This document shows positions 1-7,162 of a stretch of DNA of 11,127 nucleotides, piece after piece. Origin of the DNA: Chloroflexota bacterium (GTDB lineage Bacteria; Chloroflexota; Anaerolineae; Caldilineales; Caldilineaceae). The translations under genes were made by a program, and so were the position numbers. The notes under the pieces are model-generated. The model had not been told where the DNA came from. It saw only the letters and a program-made list of their open reading frames with translations, and did no database searches. The stretch covers positions 1 through 11,127 of the forward strand of contig JACQGT010000064.1 in the NCBI GenBank assembly GCA_016199425.1, given 5' to 3'. Position 1 is the first letter of the stretch. Every line of letters begins with the position of its first letter.

Positions 1-834
1 GTCGCTGAGGATGAGCGCGCTCTCCAGATGGGGCAGCCAGCGGCGCACCAGTTGGTGGCTGGCGAAGGTGTCCTCCTCGGCGTTGTCCATCACCAGATGG
101 CGGTGGGAGCGGAAGAGGTGGGTGCGGCTCCATTCGTTGTTCAACACCTGCTCGTTGAAAAGCCCGATCCAGAGGCTGAAATCCACCAGCGACTGGGCCA
201 GACAATGCGCCCGATATTCCCGGCTGATGCGTGCGGCCGTTTGCAGCACATTGAGGCGGGCGGCCATCTGCTCGCCCTGGGGCACGCTCAGTTCCAGCCG
301 CTGGTAGGCTTCGTCGATGGAAAAACCGTGTAAACTGGCTTTGTTCAGATTGTCCAATACCTGGCTGACCACCCGGCCCGCTTCCAAACGAATGGCGTCG
401 AACTCGCCCCTGTCAAAAGCCGCCTGCACAAAGCGCTGCATGTGGTATTGGGAGGTTTCCAGATTGAGGAAAGTCGGCTCCCGACGGGGATCGGCGAAAC
501 CGGCCTGGGGTGCGACCAGCGGCCAGTAGAGTTCCGCGGCGGCCCGGGCCAGACCCGCGTAGGTAGTCACCCGCACGGGGGGGCCGGGGGGAATCTCCGG
601 CCCACGCAACTGCTCGGTATAGGGGCGGCCCAGGCTGCGCTGGGGCACCAGCACCAGAATGTCGTCGCCCCGGATGCGTTCCTGGCCCAGCAGCCAGCGG
701 ATGCGCGCCAGGGCCGCGCTGGTCTTGCCCGCGCCAAAGGCACCGGAGAGGTGTAGGCTGTTGCGGGCGCGGATGGCCGCGGGCAGGGGGGTCTCTTCGA
801 TTGGGGCAGGGGTGAGTGTTGTCATCAATCTCAT
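1..834 (-). CDS. UvrD/REP-like superfamily-1 DNA helicase, N-terminal part (runs off the left edge)
   Basis: The frame is open from the start to the window edge, so about 278 N-terminal residues are visible and the 3' end is missing. Counting from the ATG at 837, a Walker A motif GAFGAGKT lies at residues 32-39, followed by DDILVLVPQ (58-66), which resembles helicase motif Ia. VDFSLWIGLF (218-227) sits where UvrD proteins carry their LDFDDLL segment. The Walker B/DEXX position reads VMDNAEEDT (249-257), not the usual VDEAQDT, and is followed by a motif III-like LILSD at the edge. SF1 helicases of this fold unwind DNA using ATP in repair or recombination; the altered motif II makes activity uncertain. 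A GGAGG at 839-843 lies 4 nt before the ATG at 834 but only 1 nt before the ATG at 837, so 834 is preferred. The start overlaps the stop of the upstream regulator gene, implying translational coupling. The helicase superfamily is fairly sure; the biological role is unknown. Confidence 0.75.
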   Translation of the reverse strand, partial: MRLMTTLTPAPIEETPLPAAIRARNSLHLSGAFGAGKTSAALARIRWLLGQERIRGDDILVLVPQRSLGRPYTEQLRGPEIPPGPPVRVTTYAGLARAAAELYWPLVAPQAGFADPRREPTFLNLETSQYHMQRFVQAAFDRGEFDAIRLEAGRVVSQVLDNLNKASLHGFSIDEAYQRLELSVPQGEQMAARLNVLQTAARISREYRAHCLAQSLVDFSLWIGLFNEQVLNNEWSRTHLFRSHRHLVMDNAEEDTFASHQLVRRWLPHLESALILSD

Positions 835-3800
835 CATCCCTCCACCGCGCCCAACGCCAGCAGACTGGACCGCTGGGCCGCGCTGATCCCCGTCACGCCC
901 TGGATGTTCATCCCCGCATAGGGGCCGGGAGGACGCAATACCTGTACGCATTCCCGCCGCGCCACGTCCCACACCCGCACATCCCCATCCGTGGCGCAGC
1001 TATACAGGTAGCGCCCGTCCGGGCTGAAGGCGACGGAGTAGACAAGCGTGCTGTGCCCGTTCAATGTGCCCACCGGCGCATGCGCTGCGATATCCCACAG
1101 GCGTATCTCCGCGCGCGGGCCGCGATAGGCCAACAGATCTCCGCCGGGCTGGAAGGCAATGGCGCTGACCCAGAATCCCTCGTGGCCCACCGAAGCGCTG
1201 ATCGTTCCGCATTCCAGATCGATGAAGTGCAGCGCTGTGTGGGAACCGCACACGAGCCACTTGCCCATAGGGTGAAAGGCTAGAGAAAGCCAGTGGCCTT
1301 TGGCGGCGTTGGGGATGAGGATTTCCACAGGGGAAGATGGCTCCATTTGCGGCCCGATCTGCCAGAGATGGATGCGTCGGTCATCGCCACAGGCAGCCAG
1401 CATAGAACCAAGCGGATGAAACGCCACCTGTCCGATGGGTGTTTCGACGGGTAGCGTCGCCTGAATCTCTCCCTGCTCCACATCCCACAGCAGCAGATAT
1501 TTATCGTAGCCGCCGCTGACCAGATAACGGCCATCGGGGTGAAATGCCAGCGATTCGATCAGTTTGGTGTGTCCGTGCAGGCTGTGTGCCAGTGTTGCGC
1601 TGGCCGAACGCCAAACGCATATTGTACTGTCCACACCGGCGGAAGCCAGGAGGCGATGATCCGGGCTGAAGGCCAGCGTCAAGATGGCTCCCGTGTGCTG
1701 GCGTAGGATGCGCGGCGGCGCGACGGCGGGCAAAGACCAGAGCGCAACGGCTCCTTCTGTGCCCGCCGCAGCCAACAGTGCGCCGTCTGGGCTGACCGCA
1801 AGATGGCGCAGTCCGTTTTCGTAACAGGGGAGGGTGAAGAGCGAACGCCCACTGGGCCAATCCCATAGGCGCACTGTGCGGTCCGCGCTGCCGCTGGCCA
1901 GGACGCTGCCATCCGACGAAAAAGCCAGTGAGAAAATGACATACTCGTGGCCGGTCAGCGCGCCCAACAGCCGCTCGCTCTGGGCATCCCACAAACGAAT
2001 CACTTTGTCCAACCCGGCATAGGCCAGCACCTCTTCTTTGGGGTGGAAGGCTAGTGTGTAGATCAGACCCTCGTGGAAATCGGGGCTGCTCCGTCTCTGG
2101 CCGCAGGGCAATTCCCACACAAATAGCTCCTCGGATCGCCCGCCGCCCACCAGGAAACGGCCCTGGGAACTGAAGGTCAATTGGGTGATCACAGGCAGCT
2201 CCTCGCCGAGGCGCAGTTCGATTGCGTCGCTGCGCGTGCTGTAAACGAGAACCGAACCCCCATAGCCGGCCACCGCCATCCGTTCGCCCGCTGCATCGAA
2301 GACGATAGACATCACACTTTCCAGGGGCGCAATGGCGACGTTCTTGCGCGCTCCACTTTCCAGATTCCAGAGCGCCAACTGCGCGCCGCCAGCGGCCAGG
2401 AGCAAGCTGTTTGGATGGAACGCAATCGCGGCAATTTCCTCGCCGAGGTGGAGCAGATCGCGCAGTTGCCACTGTTGGGTATCCCACAGGTGAATGAGGC
2501 CATCGGGGCGAGCGCAGGCCAGAAAGCGACTGTCCGGGCTAAAGGCGATGAAGCGCCGCTGATTCCCCTGGACGGGGGATGACCAGACAAGCTGAAGATC
2601 GACGGCGTCCCAGACCCGAACCTCTCCCTGGGCCGAGGCAATAGCCAACAGCCGCCCATCGGCGCTGAACGCGATGCGATCCGGCCAGCCCACCGGCTCC
2701 AGCACAGGGGAAGAGATCAGATGGGTTTCGGTCAGATCGAGCGACGGCAGAAGCGACGAGCGCAGGTCTGCCTGGCGTAATTCCAGACGGGAGAGATCCC
2801 ACGGCTGTTCGGTCAGCCCTAAACGCAGGGCCAAATGCAAACAGTTGGCCGCCGCGTAACCGCTGCCCCCGGTATCAGCAGCCTGCAGAGCGGCCAAAAG
2901 CTGGCGCAGCCTTTTTTCCGTCCCGACTTCTCTCCATCGAGTGCGCAAGCGCTCGGCCACGGCTGCGACCAGTAGACGTTCCTGGGCAGCGCGCACAAAA
3001 TCCTGGGATTGGGCTTTCTTCAAGGCGTGGCTGCGGAAGAGGGTCAGTCGCTCGCTCTCGATCTCTTCGACCATCTGCTCAACCAGCAGGTTCGTTGTAT
3101 ATTCCAACACCACATTTTGCAGCCCAAAGCGCAGGGCGTTTGTCCCGTCCGGCCTGGGATACGGTTCCACCAGCAGCCGTCTTTGTAAAGAGCGCAGTGC
3201 CTCCACCAGTTTTGCGCGTGGGTGGCGCTGGTAGAGGTCCGCAGCCAGGACGGATATGGACACGGGTTCCCGCTCGATGGACAGCCACAACATCAGATCC
3301 TTTTCCAGGACTGTCATACGGCCAAACTGGACATCCAGCACATCGCGGATATCGTCGAAGATGAGGGCATCCTGGGCCAGAAAGGCTGCGACGTCGCCGT
3401 GAAAAAGCTCGTGAACTGTGCGGGCGGCCAACAGCAGGGCCAGGGGATTGCCCGAATAGAGCTGGGCCAAAACATCCAGACCGGTATGGCTGGCGCTTAC
3501 TTCCTGCTCATGCAGAATTGCGATGCCAGCAGCAACGGACAGACCGGAGAGACGCAAGGCGCGCACGCCGGGCAAGAGCTGCGTCAGCCGCTCGAAGACC
3601 CGGGGGCGTTCCCGGCTGGTGATGAGCAGACAACTGGGGTGATCGCTGTGGGCCAGCCGCTGGATCAACTGTTCATACCCCTCGTATCCAGGCCAAAAAC
3701 GACCGGCCCGCTCGCCCGTATCCAGAATTCCCTCCAGATTGTCCAGCACCAACAGAGAGCGCCGCCGCACCAGCAGTTCGATCAGCAGGGCCAGTTGATC

Positions 3801-4637
3801 GTCCAAATGGGCGGGCAAGGCGGTGATCGTATGCTCAGACAGCCTGTCCACCCAGTCTCCCAGAATGTTTTGCCACGGCGGCGCGTTGACCAGCGAGCGC
3901 CAGATGATGCAGGCAAAGGGATCGGCAGACGGGGCGGTGGTGGTTTGAGAGACCGGCCCAGCCTGCGCCAGGCCGCGCACAAACTCGGCGGCCAGCGCAG
4001 TTTTGCCCTGACCCCCCATCCCAAAGATGCCGATGACTTTCGCCCCCTGGGCTCCCCACTCTGCCAACTGGGCCAGCTCGGGCTCCCGCCCCACCAGCTC
4101 TACCGGGGCCGGTATATCGCCCCAATGCACGGCAGGTGTGAGGAGACCGACTGGCTCTTGCTGGGGCGCATGGGGATGCGCGGCCGCCGGTTGCGCCTGG
4201 AGTGCGGCGCGGCGATCTTCCAGCCAGGCCATAAATCGGGGGCAGTCTTCCAAATAAAACCCCTGGAGCAGAGGGGGATCGTGGGATTCTCCAGGTCGCC
4301 GGCCGGAAAGACGGGCTGCTTCCAGGGCATCACACCAGAAATCGGGATGGTCGGCGGTGAAGGTGACGGTTTTGGCATCGGCGCGCAAGATATCCAGAGG
4401 CGCCAAGGCTTTGCGTAGATTGGAGAGCGTATTGCGGAAATTCTGCGTGGCGCTTTTAGGCAGATAGCCGGGCCAGAACAACCCGGCCAGGTGGTTGCGT
4501 CGGACAGGCTTTCCGGGCGCTTCCAGAACCAGATAACTGAGGAGGGCGCGCGCTTTGTCCGAACGCAGTTTGATGTCTGCACCGTCGGGGCCGGTGCATT
4601 GGAAGGAACCCAGGAGATGAAGTTGAAAGGTTGGCAT
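834..4637 (-). CDS. STAND-type regulator: SARP/OmpR winged helix, NB-ARC ATPase and 14 WD40 repeats
   Basis: This 1267-residue protein is a probable signal-responsive transcriptional regulator. Residues 1-85 form an OmpR/SARP-type winged-helix DNA-binding domain (LHLLGSF, DKARALLSYLVLE, LAGLFWPGY, NFRNTLSNLRKAL). A short remnant of the bacterial transcriptional activator domain follows (about 95-145, LLQGFYLEDCPRFMAWLEDRR region). The NB-ARC ATPase begins at VGRE (182-185), with Walker A GMGGQGKT (206-213), Walker B SLLVLDN (294-300), LLITSR (337-342) and the GNPLAL motif (396-401). Residues 614-640 are a short pentapeptide-like stretch. From about 650 to the end I count 14 WD40 repeats of the form AFSPDG...LWD, enough for two seven-bladed propellers. 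In known STAND proteins the repeats sense a ligand or partner and the NTPase gates oligomerisation; the ligand here is unknown. No clear Shine-Dalgarno precedes the ATG, so the start is the least certain part. It is divergent from the glycan genes and overlaps the helicase start. Confidence 0.9.
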   Translation of the reverse strand: MPTFQLHLLGSFQCTGPDGADIKLRSDKARALLSYLVLEAPGKPVRRNHLAGLFWPGYLPKSATQNFRNTLSNLRKALAPLDILRADAKTVTFTADHPDFWCDALEAARLSGRRPGESHDPPLLQGFYLEDCPRFMAWLEDRRAALQAQPAAAHPHAPQQEPVGLLTPAVHWGDIPAPVELVGREPELAQLAEWGAQGAKVIGIFGMGGQGKTALAAEFVRGLAQAGPVSQTTTAPSADPFACIIWRSLVNAPPWQNILGDWVDRLSEHTITALPAHLDDQLALLIELLVRRRSLLVLDNLEGILDTGERAGRFWPGYEGYEQLIQRLAHSDHPSCLLITSRERPRVFERLTQLLPGVRALRLSGLSVAAGIAILHEQEVSASHTGLDVLAQLYSGNPLALLLAARTVHELFHGDVAAFLAQDALIFDDIRDVLDVQFGRMTVLEKDLMLWLSIEREPVSISVLAADLYQRHPRAKLVEALRSLQRRLLVEPYPRPDGTNALRFGLQNVVLEYTTNLLVEQMVEEIESERLTLFRSHALKKAQSQDFVRAAQERLLVAAVAERLRTRWREVGTEKRLRQLLAALQAADTGGSGYAAANCLHLALRLGLTEQPWDLSRLELRQADLRSSLLPSLDLTETHLISSPVLEPVGWPDRIAFSADGRLLAIASAQGEVRVWDAVDLQLVWSSPVQGNQRRFIAFSPDSRFLACARPDGLIHLWDTQQWQLRDLLHLGEEIAAIAFHPNSLLLAAGGAQLALWNLESGARKNVAIAPLESVMSIVFDAAGERMAVAGYGGSVLVYSTRSDAIELRLGEELPVITQLTFSSQGRFLVGGGRSEELFVWELPCGQRRSSPDFHEGLIYTLAFHPKEEVLAYAGLDKVIRLWDAQSERLLGALTGHEYVIFSLAFSSDGSVLASGSADRTVRLWDWPSGRSLFTLPCYENGLRHLAVSPDGALLAAAGTEGAVALWSLPAVAPPRILRQHTGAILTLAFSPDHRLLASAGVDSTICVWRSASATLAHSLHGHTKLIESLAFHPDGRYLVSGGYDKYLLLWDVEQGEIQATLPVETPIGQVAFHPLGSMLAACGDDRRIHLWQIGPQMEPSSPVEILIPNAAKGHWLSLAFHPMGKWLVCGSHTALHFIDLECGTISASVGHEGFWVSAIAFQPGGDLLAYRGPRAEIRLWDIAAHAPVGTLNGHSTLVYSVAFSPDGRYLYSCATDGDVRVWDVARRECVQVLRPPGPYAGMNIQGVTGISAAQRSSLLALGAVEG
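839..843 (-). promoter_or_regulatory. Shine-Dalgarno GGAGG for the helicase gene
   Basis: On the minus strand GGAGG lies inside the last codons of the regulator gene, 4 nt before the ATG at 834 and 1 nt before the ATG at 837. It favours 834 as the start and supports coupled translation of the two genes. Confidence 0.55.
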
Positions 4638-4665
4638 AGTTTGTTTTGCAAGTGTAAGGCGTGAT

Positions 4666-4677
4666 GGGGAATTCCCC
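4666..4677. promoter_or_regulatory. 12-bp perfect palindrome GGGGAATTCCCC
   Basis: The palindrome lies about 29 bp upstream of the regulator start and 6 bp from the nearest heptamer of the 11-bp array. A dimeric repressor operator is possible. It is short enough to occur by chance, so this is a weak call. Confidence 0.25.
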
Positions 4678-4683
4678 GCGCCC

Positions 4684-4723
4684 GATACGTTTTGGGTGCG
4701 ATATCGGTACGCTCTTGGTACGC
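4684..4723. promoter_or_regulatory. Four heptamer direct repeats at 11-bp spacing: candidate SARP-type operator
   Basis: The heptamers are GATACGT (4684), GGTGCGA (4695), GGTACGC (4706) and GGTACGC (4717), each separated by 4 nt, giving an exact 11-bp period. Two copies are identical and the other two match them at 5 of 7 positions; neither neighbouring register, at 4673 or 4728, continues the pattern. SARP-family and OmpR-type winged-helix activators are known to bind heptameric direct repeats about one helical turn apart. The adjacent divergent gene encodes such a DNA-binding domain, so it is the natural candidate to bind here. The spacing is seen directly; binding is inferred. Confidence 0.5.
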
Positions 4724-4730
4724 AAATCCC

Positions 4731-4759
4731 TTGTCAAGCGGCGCGAACAATCATAGCAT
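4731..4759 (+). promoter_or_regulatory. Candidate sigma70-like promoter for the glycan operon
   Basis: TTGTCA (4731-4736, one mismatch to TTGACA) is followed after 17 nt by TAGCAT (4754-4759, four of six matches to TATAAT). It sits 7 bp downstream of the heptamer array, as expected for an activator site upstream of -35. It would give a leader of roughly 150 nt containing the first palindromic repeat. The -10 is poor, so the call is tentative. Confidence 0.3.
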
Positions 4760-4822
4760 AGCTTAGTTGATTTCTCCTGTTTTTCATCGGGTCACAGGAT
4801 GGATTTTTTCTCGCCATCGTGT

Positions 4823-4858
4823 AACCAGAAGTTCGACTTTTGCCAAAAGTCGAACTTC
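4823..4858. repeat. 36-bp palindromic repeat, copy 1
   Basis: AACCA is followed by a perfect hairpin: a 14-nt arm GAAGTTCGACTTTT (4828-4841), a 3-nt loop GCC, and the exact reverse complement (4845-4858). The same 36 bases recur at 5695-5730. In RNA this would be a stable 14-bp stem in the leader of the cytidylyltransferase gene. There is no trailing U-tract, so a classical terminator is unlikely. It resembles a REP/MITE-like dispersed palindrome. Confidence 0.9.
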
Positions 4859-4915
4859 CTCCAGTGTGGCGAGCCATTTTACTCGCTCGCAACTCGTATT
4901 GAGGCTAAGAGGAAG

Positions 4916-5686
4916 ATGGCAGAACCATCCATCCAAACCGCAGTCATTCTTGTCGCCGGGCTGGGCAGCCGTCTCCATGGCCACAACGGCGGGACGCCCA
5001 AAGGGTTACTGCCGCTTGGAGAAAGCACGCTGGTCGAGCGTTCGATTCATCTTCTGCACACAGTGGGCATCCGGCGTATCGTTCTTGCCACTGGCTACCA
5101 GGCATACGAGTACGAAAAACTGGCTGCGCGCAATCCGGCCATCTCGACGGTGTACAACCCGGATTTTGCCGATTCCGGCAGTATGGCTTCCCTCTACTGC
5201 GCGCGGGGATTACTGGCGCAGATGGATCCTCTTGGCTCCTTCTTGCTCCTCGATGGGGATATCGTCTACGAGAGGCGCGCCGTGGAACTCCTGGCGCAGG
5301 ACGAACGGCCAGCCGCGCTGTTGATCTCCGGGTTTACCAACAACGGCGATGAATACTTTGTAGAGGCTGCGCACGACTTTACGTTTCGGCGCTTCTCGAA
5401 GGAGCGGGCGGCTTTGTCCAATGTGGTGGGTGAGTGGGTGGGCATTACGAAAATCTCAGCGGAGTTGTGGGCGGCCATGCGCGGTTCGGCAGAAGCCTAT
5501 TTTCAACGTAGTTTGCACTGGGGCTATGAACCCTGCCTGCAAAGCGTGGCTGACCGGGTGTCAGTTCCTCTCCTGAAAATCGACGATCTGCTCTGGTCCG
5601 AGATCGACGACGAGGCGCAGTTACGTCGTGTTCGGGAGCTGATCTGGCCGCAGATTCGCGCCAAAGAGACGGGCCAGGCTGAGTAG
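4916..5686 (+). CDS. LicC/PntC-like CTP:phosphocholine-type cytidylyltransferase
   Basis: This 256-residue soluble GT-A-fold nucleotidyltransferase is expected to join CTP to a small phosphorylated alcohol, phosphocholine in the LicC family, giving a CDP-activated group. It shows the nucleotide-binding loop ILVAGLGSRL (11-20) with TPKGLLPLG (27-35), a GYQAYEYEKLA helix (60-70), and NPDFADSGSMASL (81-93), which is the counterpart of the family's NP.y..tN...SL signature. The metal-binding LLDGDIVYE is at 111-119 (D113, D115), GEWVGITKIS at 172-181, and an IDDLLWSEIDDEAQL tail at 222-236. Length fits the family. The ATG at 4916 is chosen because the nucleotide loop starts right after it; an upstream in-frame ATG at 4799 would translate the palindrome. 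The nearest purine tracts give a non-ideal Shine-Dalgarno. It is the first gene of the plus-strand operon and lies directly before a LicD protein, the usual partner. Aminoethylphosphonate or polyol-phosphate are alternative substrates. Confidence 0.82.
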   Translation: MAEPSIQTAVILVAGLGSRLHGHNGGTPKGLLPLGESTLVERSIHLLHTVGIRRIVLATGYQAYEYEKLAARNPAISTVYNPDFADSGSMASLYCARGLLAQMDPLGSFLLLDGDIVYERRAVELLAQDERPAALLISGFTNNGDEYFVEAAHDFTFRRFSKERAALSNVVGEWVGITKISAELWAAMRGSAEAYFQRSLHWGYEPCLQSVADRVSVPLLKIDDLLWSEIDDEAQLRRVRELIWPQIRAKETGQAE

Positions 5687-5694
5687 AGCATCCA

Positions 5695-5730
5695 AACCAG
5701 AAGTTCGACTTTTGCCAAAAGTCGAACTTC
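5695..5730. repeat. 36-bp palindromic repeat, copy 2
   Basis: This is an exact second copy of the element at 4823-4858, with 14-nt arms at 5700-5713 and 5717-5730. It begins 8 nt after the cytidylyltransferase stop and ends 9 nt before the LicD start. It fills nearly all of the 53-bp gap, so the hairpin may affect mRNA stability or ribosome access at the LicD start. Confidence 0.9.
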
Positions 5731-5739
5731 TTCGATGGA

Positions 5740-7158
5740 ATGATGACCGGTATGACTTCATTACCACCTGTGGACATAACCCCAGACGAAGATTTTTACC
5801 GCGCCTATTTCCCGGACGTGCGGGAGACGGGCGAGACGCCCCTGCGCCAGTGCCAGTTGGTGATGATCCGTATGCTCAAAATCTTCGACCATCTCTGCCG
5901 CCGCCACGCCATCCCCTATTGGATCAGCGATGGCACGCTGCTGGGAGCCGTGCGACATCAAGGCTTCATCCCCTGGGATGGGGATGTGGACATCTCAATG
6001 CTGCGTTCGGATTTCGAGCGTTTTGTGGCGGAGGCTGCCGGAGAACTACCGCGCGATATCTTCTTGCAGACACCGGATACCGACCCGTTTTATACAAATC
6101 GCCCACAGTACAAACTGCGCGACCGCTACAGCAGCTATGTGGGCTATGAACGAGCCTATGGCGGATCCACTCCCCTGCACAACGGGCTAATGGTGGACAT
6201 CTGGCGCTACGATTTGGCATCTTCCAAGCTGGTGGCAGACCTGAAAAATTTGCGTACCAGGCAAGGCCGGCGCAGTGAAAGTAGATACATAGGGTTTGGA
6301 GATATCTATCAGTTTTCACATGACCATATTTTCTCTTTGCATGCGCTGGTGTTCGAGGGTCTTTGGCTGCCGGCGCCGAACGACTACGAAGGCTATTTGC
6401 GCTTTCACTACGGCGACTATATGCAGTTGCCGCCCGAATCCGCCCGCCATCCCCACGAAGGAGCGATGGATGCTTTTACGCCGAGCAATCACCCCGCAAG
6501 TCTGCGCTGGGAGGAGCGGGGGCGGGCGCGGGCCAATGCGGAATCGACGCAGGCCAGTTCTCCTGTGCCTTCTACCCCGCCAGCAGACGAATCCGCGCAC
6601 ATCCGAGGGTTTCGGGAGAGTTTGCAGCTTTTGCACGACACGCTGGCGGACACTCCCCTGGCCTGCCGCTATTGGGTGTGGGGCGGTCTGCTGATCGGTT
6701 GGGCGCGGGAGGGCAGGATTCTATCTCACGATGTCAGTGACGCCGATTTCGCCTTTCTGCGCGAGCACCGGGCCCGCTTTCTGAATGCGATCCATGCCCT
6801 GAAAGCGGCTGGCTTTGTTCCTTCCAAGCGATGGATCAATAACGAGGGAGATGCCACCGAGTACGTCTTCGTCAAAGGGTCGGCCAAGTTTGAATTTTTC
6901 GAAATGGTGCGCCAGGGCGATGAATTCTGCTATTGGCTTTACAACAGACCCGTTGAATTCGCTTGTCGTATTCCGAGTCACGGTCTGGCGGCAATGACCT
7001 TCCTGGATCGTCTGTGGCAAAAGCCTGACGATCACGACAAACACCTGACGGCTGTGTATGGGGAGTGGTGTGTGCCTGATCCCAACTATACCTTTTTGAA
7101 TGAGAAGAGTATTGTCGAGAGCTATCCCTGGCGCGGCACAAATGATTGGATAGAATAG
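5740..7158 (+). CDS. Tandem LicD/fukutin-like phosphotransferase (two nucleotidyltransferase-fold modules)
   Basis: LicD-family enzymes transfer phosphocholine or similar groups from a CDP carrier onto sugars of surface polymers. The first module is classical: ISDGTLLGAVRHQGFIPWD (62-80) continuing into GDVDI (81-85), then a core to YGDYMQLPP (224-232). The usual DDD cluster here reads DGDVD. After a low-complexity linker rich in S, P and A (about 266-285) a second, more divergent module follows. It has WGGLLIGWAREGRILSHD (314-331), the acidic pair DAD (334-336), VFVKGSAKFEFFEM (376-389) and its own YGEWCVPDP ending (440-448). Both modules therefore begin with a G.LLG..R..G.I...D motif and end with a YG.(Y/W)..P motif, giving 472 residues against roughly 270 for single LicD proteins. 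The start is not settled: ATGs at 5740, 5743 and 5752 are all in frame with weak Shine-Dalgarno signals. The downstream gene follows within 4 nt, so they are surely co-transcribed. Confidence 0.85.
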   Translation: MMTGMTSLPPVDITPDEDFYRAYFPDVRETGETPLRQCQLVMIRMLKIFDHLCRRHAIPYWISDGTLLGAVRHQGFIPWDGDVDISMLRSDFERFVAEAAGELPRDIFLQTPDTDPFYTNRPQYKLRDRYSSYVGYERAYGGSTPLHNGLMVDIWRYDLASSKLVADLKNLRTRQGRRSESRYIGFGDIYQFSHDHIFSLHALVFEGLWLPAPNDYEGYLRFHYGDYMQLPPESARHPHEGAMDAFTPSNHPASLRWEERGRARANAESTQASSPVPSTPPADESAHIRGFRESLQLLHDTLADTPLACRYWVWGGLLIGWAREGRILSHDVSDADFAFLREHRARFLNAIHALKAAGFVPSKRWINNEGDATEYVFVKGSAKFEFFEMVRQGDEFCYWLYNRPVEFACRIPSHGLAAMTFLDRLWQKPDDHDKHLTAVYGEWCVPDPNYTFLNEKSIVESYPWRGTNDWIE

Positions 7159-7162
7159 ATTG

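Larger units (their letters stand above)
4638..4915. other. Divergent intergenic region with regulatory sites and a repeat
   Basis: This 278-bp gap lies between two divergently transcribed genes. An open frame extends upstream of 4916 to an ATG at 4799, but it reads straight through the palindromic repeat and its N-terminal residues match no nucleotidyltransferase start, so I treat it as non-coding. On the minus strand a TTGACA hexamer (4732-4737) has no good -10 at 17 nt, and a TACACT (4651-4656) sits very close to the regulator start. The regulator's own promoter is therefore not settled. Confidence 0.6.

Noticed and set aside
1501..2487. 328-residue minus-strand open frame within the WD40 region
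   Set aside because: It is an alternative frame of the WD40 coding sequence; its R, G and P-rich composition and lack of repeats mark it as a shadow.
3222..4418. 398-residue plus-strand open frame
   Set aside because: It is antisense to the NB-ARC and DNA-binding part of the regulator, whose motifs are unmistakable. The frame shows only low-complexity Q, G and R-rich sequence.
4799..4915. N-terminal extension of the cytidylyltransferase from the ATG at 4799
   Set aside because: The extra 39 residues would be encoded largely by the 36-bp palindromic repeat and do not belong to the nucleotidyltransferase fold, which begins properly after 4916.
5700..5730. Hairpin as a rho-independent terminator of the first gene
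   Set aside because: The stem is perfect but not followed by a T-tract, and an identical copy sits in the leader of the first gene. A dispersed palindrome explains both better.
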